NCBI RefSeq assembly: GCF_006539685.1
Contig: NZ_BJNM01000001.1
Location: 124,001 to 188,000 of the forward strand
From: Gluconobacter oxydans
GTDB lineage: Bacteria; Pseudomonadota; Alphaproteobacteria; Acetobacterales; Acetobacteraceae
DNA length: 64,000 bases
Direction: 5' to 3'
Part shown: piece after piece, positions 61,383-64,000 of the stretch
Layout: every line of letters starts with the position of its first letter
Numbering within the stretch: the first letter of the stretch is position 1
Translations under genes and position numbers: made by a program
The notes under the pieces: model-generated
Told to the model about the DNA's origin: nothing
What the model saw: the letters and a program-made list of their open reading frames with translations, nothing else
The model's database searches: none

Positions 61383-61626
61383 GATCTTCGACTCCTTTCG
61401 CCCGGGGCTTAACCCGCATCCGGATGAGATGGAGACTCATACGGACCGGCGACGGGATAGTTCCGTCTGACCCAGGTGACGCATTGGGAAGGACTTTCAC
61501 GTCCCCGACCGTCAGCCCCCGGACTGGGCGACCTCTGGTGGTACGATCCATTCCGGCGGCGCGTCAGCTCGTCGGATGAGCTGTTTATGACAGGCTCAGC
61601 CAAAAAAGTCAATGGCCTTTGAAGGT
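61383..61626 (-). promoter_or_regulatory. rpoH promoter and long leader
   Basis: On the minus strand TTGACT and, 17 bases on, CATAAA lie about 61611-61583, a fair sigma-70 type promoter. Transcription there leaves a leader of nearly 200 nt before ATG 61382, with short complementary stretches (GGGGAC with GTCC) and an AAAGGAG ribosome site just before the ATG. It may carry structure-based control, but I recognise no known riboswitch. Confidence 0.45.
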
Positions 61627-62595
61627 TTAGCCGATCAGTCGCTTTTTCAAGGCCTGGAAGTCTTCGGGAGGAGCGGTTTCGAAAGAAAGCTGCTTTTTCG
61701 TCCGCGGATGGATGAATCCGAGTCGGGTCGCATGGAGCGCCTGACGGGGGAAATCAAGGGCCGCTTCCTTCGCATCCTGCGACAGACCGCGCGCTGCTGC
61801 GGGAATCCGGCGCAGATAGACCGGGTCTCCGAGCAGGGGGTGGCCCGCATTCGAAAGGTGAACACGGATCTGATGGGTCCGTCCAGTGGCCAGACGACAT
61901 TCGATCAGGGAGACGGCGGCCTGATAGGGTTCGATCAGTTTAAATCGTGTCAGCGCGACCTTGCCCCCACTGCCAACAACGGCCATGCGCTTACGGTCCC
62001 GCTTGTCGCGACCGATACTGCCGTCGAACTCGCCCTCGGCGGGCAGCAGCCCCCAGGCGAGCGCCAGATAGGCGCGGTCGATGTCACGGGCGGCAAAGGC
62101 TTCGGACAGCGCGTTATGGACCATCGCCGTCTTGGCTACGACCATCAACCCGGACGTATCCTTGTCCAGACGATGCACGATTCCCGGACGCTTCTCGCCG
62201 CCAATGCCCTCGAATCCTTCCCCGCAATGCCCGAGCAGCGCATTGACCAGCGTGCCGGTCTCGTTGCCCGGCGCGGGGTGGGTAACAAGTCCGGCCTGCT
62301 TGTCGAGCACGATCAGATCGTCGTCCTCGTACAGGATATTGAGCGGGATCTGCTCGGCGACCGGTCGGGCAGGGGTGGGGGCCGGGAAGGTGAGCACCAT
62401 TTCCATGCCATCGCGCAGCGTTTCCGCGGGCTCGCAGACCGTCTTTCCATTGACGGAAAGATTGCCGCTTTCAATCAGGGCCTTGACCCGGGAGCGGGAA
62501 ACCGTGCCGATGGCGTCCGCCAGCGCCCGGTCGGCCCTCTGGCCAGCCGTGGACGCATCGACAACAAGACGGAATGGGGAAACAGGATCAGACAT
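61627..62595 (-). CDS. rluD: 23S rRNA pseudouridine synthase RluD
   Basis: RluA-family enzyme of 322 residues that converts uridines in 23S rRNA helix 69 to pseudouridine. N-terminal S4 domain about residues 12-70 (SRSRVKALIESGNLSVNG), then the catalytic part with LIVLDKQAGLVTHPAPGN and the catalytic Asp144 in GIVHRLDKDTSG; GRTHQIRVHL is the conserved late motif. Upstream frame extension ignored; MSDPVSPFRL is the natural start. Its ATG is on the same CATG as the divergent DUF6476 start. Confidence 0.95.
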   Translation of the reverse strand: MSDPVSPFRLVVDASTAGQRADRALADAIGTVSRSRVKALIESGNLSVNGKTVCEPAETLRDGMEMVLTFPAPTPARPVAEQIPLNILYEDDDLIVLDKQAGLVTHPAPGNETGTLVNALLGHCGEGFEGIGGEKRPGIVHRLDKDTSGLMVVAKTAMVHNALSEAFAARDIDRAYLALAWGLLPAEGEFDGSIGRDKRDRKRMAVVGSGGKVALTRFKLIEPYQAAVSLIECRLATGRTHQIRVHLSNAGHPLLGDPVYLRRIPAAARGLSQDAKEAALDFPRQALHATRLGFIHPRTKKQLSFETAPPEDFQALKKRLIG

Positions 62596-62968
62596 GACAC
62601 AGGGTGTAGCCGAGGAAATGGCGAACAGCGAGTCGCAGACACCAAAAGCGCTTCTGGCCGCCGTGATTTTGATGGGCGTGCTGATCATCGCGGCCGTCTT
62701 CGGGCTGATCGGCGTGATTGCCTATCGTTTTCTGCATCCGCGCCCGAGCGTGACGGCCACTGTGCCGCTGGCTGAGGGCGGCTTTTCGCGTCTGGCGCTT
62801 CCACTGGGTCCGGGCGAGCACATCACGGCAGTCACATCCCGTCCGGATGGTCTGATGGCCGTGACGTTGAGTGGTGCGGGAAGTGATCGTGTTCTGCTGT
62901 GGAATCCGGAAGCCGGAAAGATCGCTGCCGAGCTCGATTTCGGAACGCCTGCGCCGTCCACGCCCTGA
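62594..62968 (+). CDS. DUF6476 family membrane protein
   Basis: Protein of 124 residues with one membrane helix (LLAAVILMGVLIIAAVFGLI) followed by a soluble periplasmic part (FSRLALPLGPGEHITAV, NPEAGKIAAELDF). This is the small protein frequently found divergent from rluD in alphaproteobacteria (DUF6476); its function is unknown. Starting at 62594 makes its ATG overlap the rluD ATG by two bases on the opposite strand; an ATG at 62618 is a possible alternative but has its GAGGAA box directly touching it. Confidence 0.75.
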   Translation: MTQGVAEEMANSESQTPKALLAAVILMGVLIIAAVFGLIGVIAYRFLHPRPSVTATVPLAEGGFSRLALPLGPGEHITAVTSRPDGLMAVTLSGAGSDRVLLWNPEAGKIAAELDFGTPAPSTP

Positions 62969-62998
62969 TCTGCCCCTGAAGCTCGCTGAACCGTGAGC

Positions 62999-63023
62999 CC
63001 TGCTGCCGCGTTAAGGCAGCAGG
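62999..63023 (+). terminator. Hairpin before the TspO-like gene
   Basis: 9-bp perfect stem CCTGCTGCC with GGCAGCAGG and a 7-nt loop, no T run. Probably separates the DUF6476 and TspO-like transcripts in part. Confidence 0.4.
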
Positions 63024-63044
63024 ATTTATGAAGGATCAATGATT

Positions 63045-63521
63045 ATGGGACGTCTGGTTGATGCGGTCATCGCCGCCGGCACGGTTTTCGGAGTTCAGTA
63101 CGCTGCCCGGGAAATCAGCCCGGCTGACGACAAGGCGACCCGCCGCTGGTACGAACATCTGAACAAGCCGCATTTCAATCCGCGCGGCCCGGCCTATGCC
63201 GTGATCTGGACGATGCTTGACGGGCTGCTGGCCTGGTCGGGCTACCGGCTCCTGCGGGCCGAGAAGTCCTGCGCCCGCACGACGGCGCTGACATTATGGG
63301 CGCTGTGTGTCGCGGGCGTGGCGGGCTTTCCGTTCTTCGTGTTCCGCAAGCGCCAGCTCGGCACGGGCCTGGCAATCTGCCTCGGCCTGATCATGATGTC
63401 CGGCGCCTCGATCCGTACGGCGCACAAGGTGGACTGCAAGGCCGCCGCCATGCAGGTGCCCTTCTTCGTCTGGCTGATTTTCGCAACCTGCATCCACGAA
63501 CAGATCTGGCGCCGGAACTGA
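63045..63521 (+). CDS. TspO/MBR family protein (divergent)
   Basis: Membrane protein of 158 residues with about five helices. Recognisable TspO elements are RRWYEHLNKPHFNPRGPAYA in loop 1 followed by VIWTMLDGLLAWSGYRLL and a final helix VPFFVWLIFATCIHEQIW. The middle helices are divergent and the usual aromatic-rich N-terminal stretch is reduced. TspO proteins bind tetrapyrroles or other ligands and act in stress regulation. The start is set at 63045, 9 bases after AAGGA; ATG 63039 is possible. Confidence 0.7.
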   Translation: MGRLVDAVIAAGTVFGVQYAAREISPADDKATRRWYEHLNKPHFNPRGPAYAVIWTMLDGLLAWSGYRLLRAEKSCARTTALTLWALCVAGVAGFPFFVFRKRQLGTGLAICLGLIMMSGASIRTAHKVDCKAAAMQVPFFVWLIFATCIHEQIWRRN

Positions 63522-63542
63522 AATCCGGCCTCCGCGTCGTCT

Positions 63543-63842
63543 TCAGGGGGCGTTGAGGACAGCCGTCAGAAGCCCGGGGAACCGTGTGTCGAGTTCCTCG
63601 CGGCGCAGGGAATTGCGATGCTGGGCGCCCTCGATGCGCGTCCGCAGGATCCCGCTGTCCCTCAGAACCTGAAAATGATGCGACATGCTGGATTTGGGCC
63701 GCGTTCCGATCAGCGTGGCGCAGTTCGCTTCCCCGACCCGCGCCAGATGCCGCACGATCTCCAGACGCGCGGGATCGGCCAGAGCGCGCAGCACCACAGT
63801 CAGTTCAAACGTCGCGGGATCAGGATGGTCGTAGGCAGCCAT
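63543..63842 (-). CDS. ArsR-type winged-helix regulator
   Basis: 99-residue regulator. ELTVVLRALADPARLEIVRHL is the N-terminal helix pair, KSSMSHHFQVLRDSG the recognition helix, and IEGAQHRNSL the wing. Only one Cys (residue 41) is present, outside a typical metal site, so it probably senses something other than arsenite. It is divergent from an Old Yellow Enzyme gene whose start lies at the right edge; two similar palindromes lie between them. Confidence 0.88.
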   Translation of the reverse strand: MAAYDHPDPATFELTVVLRALADPARLEIVRHLARVGEANCATLIGTRPKSSMSHHFQVLRDSGILRTRIEGAQHRNSLRREELDTRFPGLLTAVLNAP

Positions 63843-63884
63843 GGGGGTCTTATCCCTTTCCTGAGATTTTATCGCAACACCTGC

Positions 63885-63908
63885 TTTGTTCGACTCGCAT
63901 CAAACAAA
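63885..63908. promoter_or_regulatory. Inverted repeat with TTTGTTCGA arm, candidate ArsR operator
   Basis: TTTGTTCGA, 6 spacer bases, TCAAACAAA; one mismatch between 9-bp arms. 43 bases upstream of the ArsR start. Confidence 0.6.
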
Positions 63909-63917
63909 AAGCTTGCC

Positions 63918-63939
63918 TTGTTCGAGTTGTGTCGAACAA
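63918..63939. promoter_or_regulatory. Inverted repeat TTGTTCGA-N6-TCGAACAA, candidate ArsR operator
   Basis: Perfect 8-bp arms with the same 6-base spacing as its neighbour 32 bases away (centre to centre, three helical turns). It ends 29 bases before the Old Yellow Enzyme ATG. Confidence 0.65.
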
Positions 63940-63968
63940 TATGAGGGCCTGTCCAGAGGAGACAACTG

Positions 63969-64000
63969 ATGCCAACCCTGTTCGATCCCATTGATTTCGG
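63969..64000 (+). CDS. Old Yellow Enzyme-like NADH:flavin oxidoreductase (start only)
   Basis: Ten codons visible, MPTLFDPIDF, the characteristic start of NemA/Old Yellow Enzyme reductases that act on electrophilic alkenes and nitro compounds. An AGAGGAG ribosome site is 8 bases upstream. It is divergent from the ArsR-type regulator, which probably represses it through the twin palindromes. The rest lies outside the window. Confidence 0.55.
   Translation, partial: MPTLFDPIDF

Noticed and set aside
61383-61626. Known riboswitch classes (TPP, FMN, cobalamin, SAM) in the rpoH leader
   Set aside because: None of their conserved core sequences is present.

Overview
The window is about 60% GC bacterial DNA whose gene content points to an acetic acid bacterium (Acetobacteraceae), most likely Gluconobacter or a close relative. 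The reasons are a membrane-bound PQQ dehydrogenase of the glucose/quinate dehydrogenase type paired with an outer-membrane protein, four TonB-dependent receptors, OprB-type and other porins, a Hint-domain protein with autotransporter-type repeats, an alphaproteobacterial RpoH, and the rluD-DUF6476 gene pair. This is inference from protein features; no rRNA or marker search was possible. I saw no rRNA, tRNA, CRISPR array, insertion sequence or phage.

Layout. 1-3970: end of a heavy-metal RND efflux operon. 3992-5971: a coiled-coil porin, then an AT-rich intergenic stretch. 6497-8899: nitrilase-family amidase, small exported protein, glutathionylspermidine synthase-like protein. 9007-11532: DUF1800/DUF1501 pair, the first gene broken by two in-frame stops. 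11540-14629: TonB receptor divergent from a TetR regulator across a region with a repeated operator-like motif. 14810-19775: creatinase-like M24 protein, MFS transporter and a frameshifted TonB receptor, a likely uptake-and-hydrolysis operon. 19846-23400 (minus strand): pstS, oprB, ppk2, a phosphate-flavoured group. 23537-30298: iron block, with a Fur box, siderophore receptor, Sel1 protein, methyltransferase and DUF4405 His-rich membrane protein, then a second Fur box with exbB-exbD-tonB. 30337-35154: NmrA-like protein, DyP peroxidase, PhnA, SulP transporter, SDR. 35197-40092: TonB receptor and a LysR-MFS operon with a frameshift in the MFS gene. 40197-43358: gamma-glutamyltransferase and a secreted lipase-like lipoprotein. 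43467-46778: the 1103-residue repeat/Hint protein. 46972-52100: ArsC/YffB-like protein, AcoR-like regulator, quinoprotein dehydrogenase and its outer-membrane partner. 52121-55544: class V aminotransferase, Lrp regulator, amino-acid permease. 55549-60387: DUF4186, an XseA-like membrane-anchored protein, lipoproteins and gap-pgk. 60489-64000: rpoH, rluD, DUF6476, TspO-like, ArsR regulator and the start of an Old Yellow Enzyme.

The strongest themes are envelope transport (four TonB receptors served by one exbB-exbD-tonB set in the window, three porins, two RND subunits) and periplasmic oxidation. Four coding lesions stand out: amber and opal codons in the DUF1800 gene, and two single-base losses in G runs, one in a TonB receptor and one in an MHS-family transporter. 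The best candidates for undescribed biology are the Fur-linked receptor/Sel1/methyltransferase/DUF4405 cluster, the repeat-Hint protein, the truncated membrane-tailed XseA-like protein, and the AcoR-like regulator without an AAA+ domain that faces the quinoprotein dehydrogenase across perfect palindromes.
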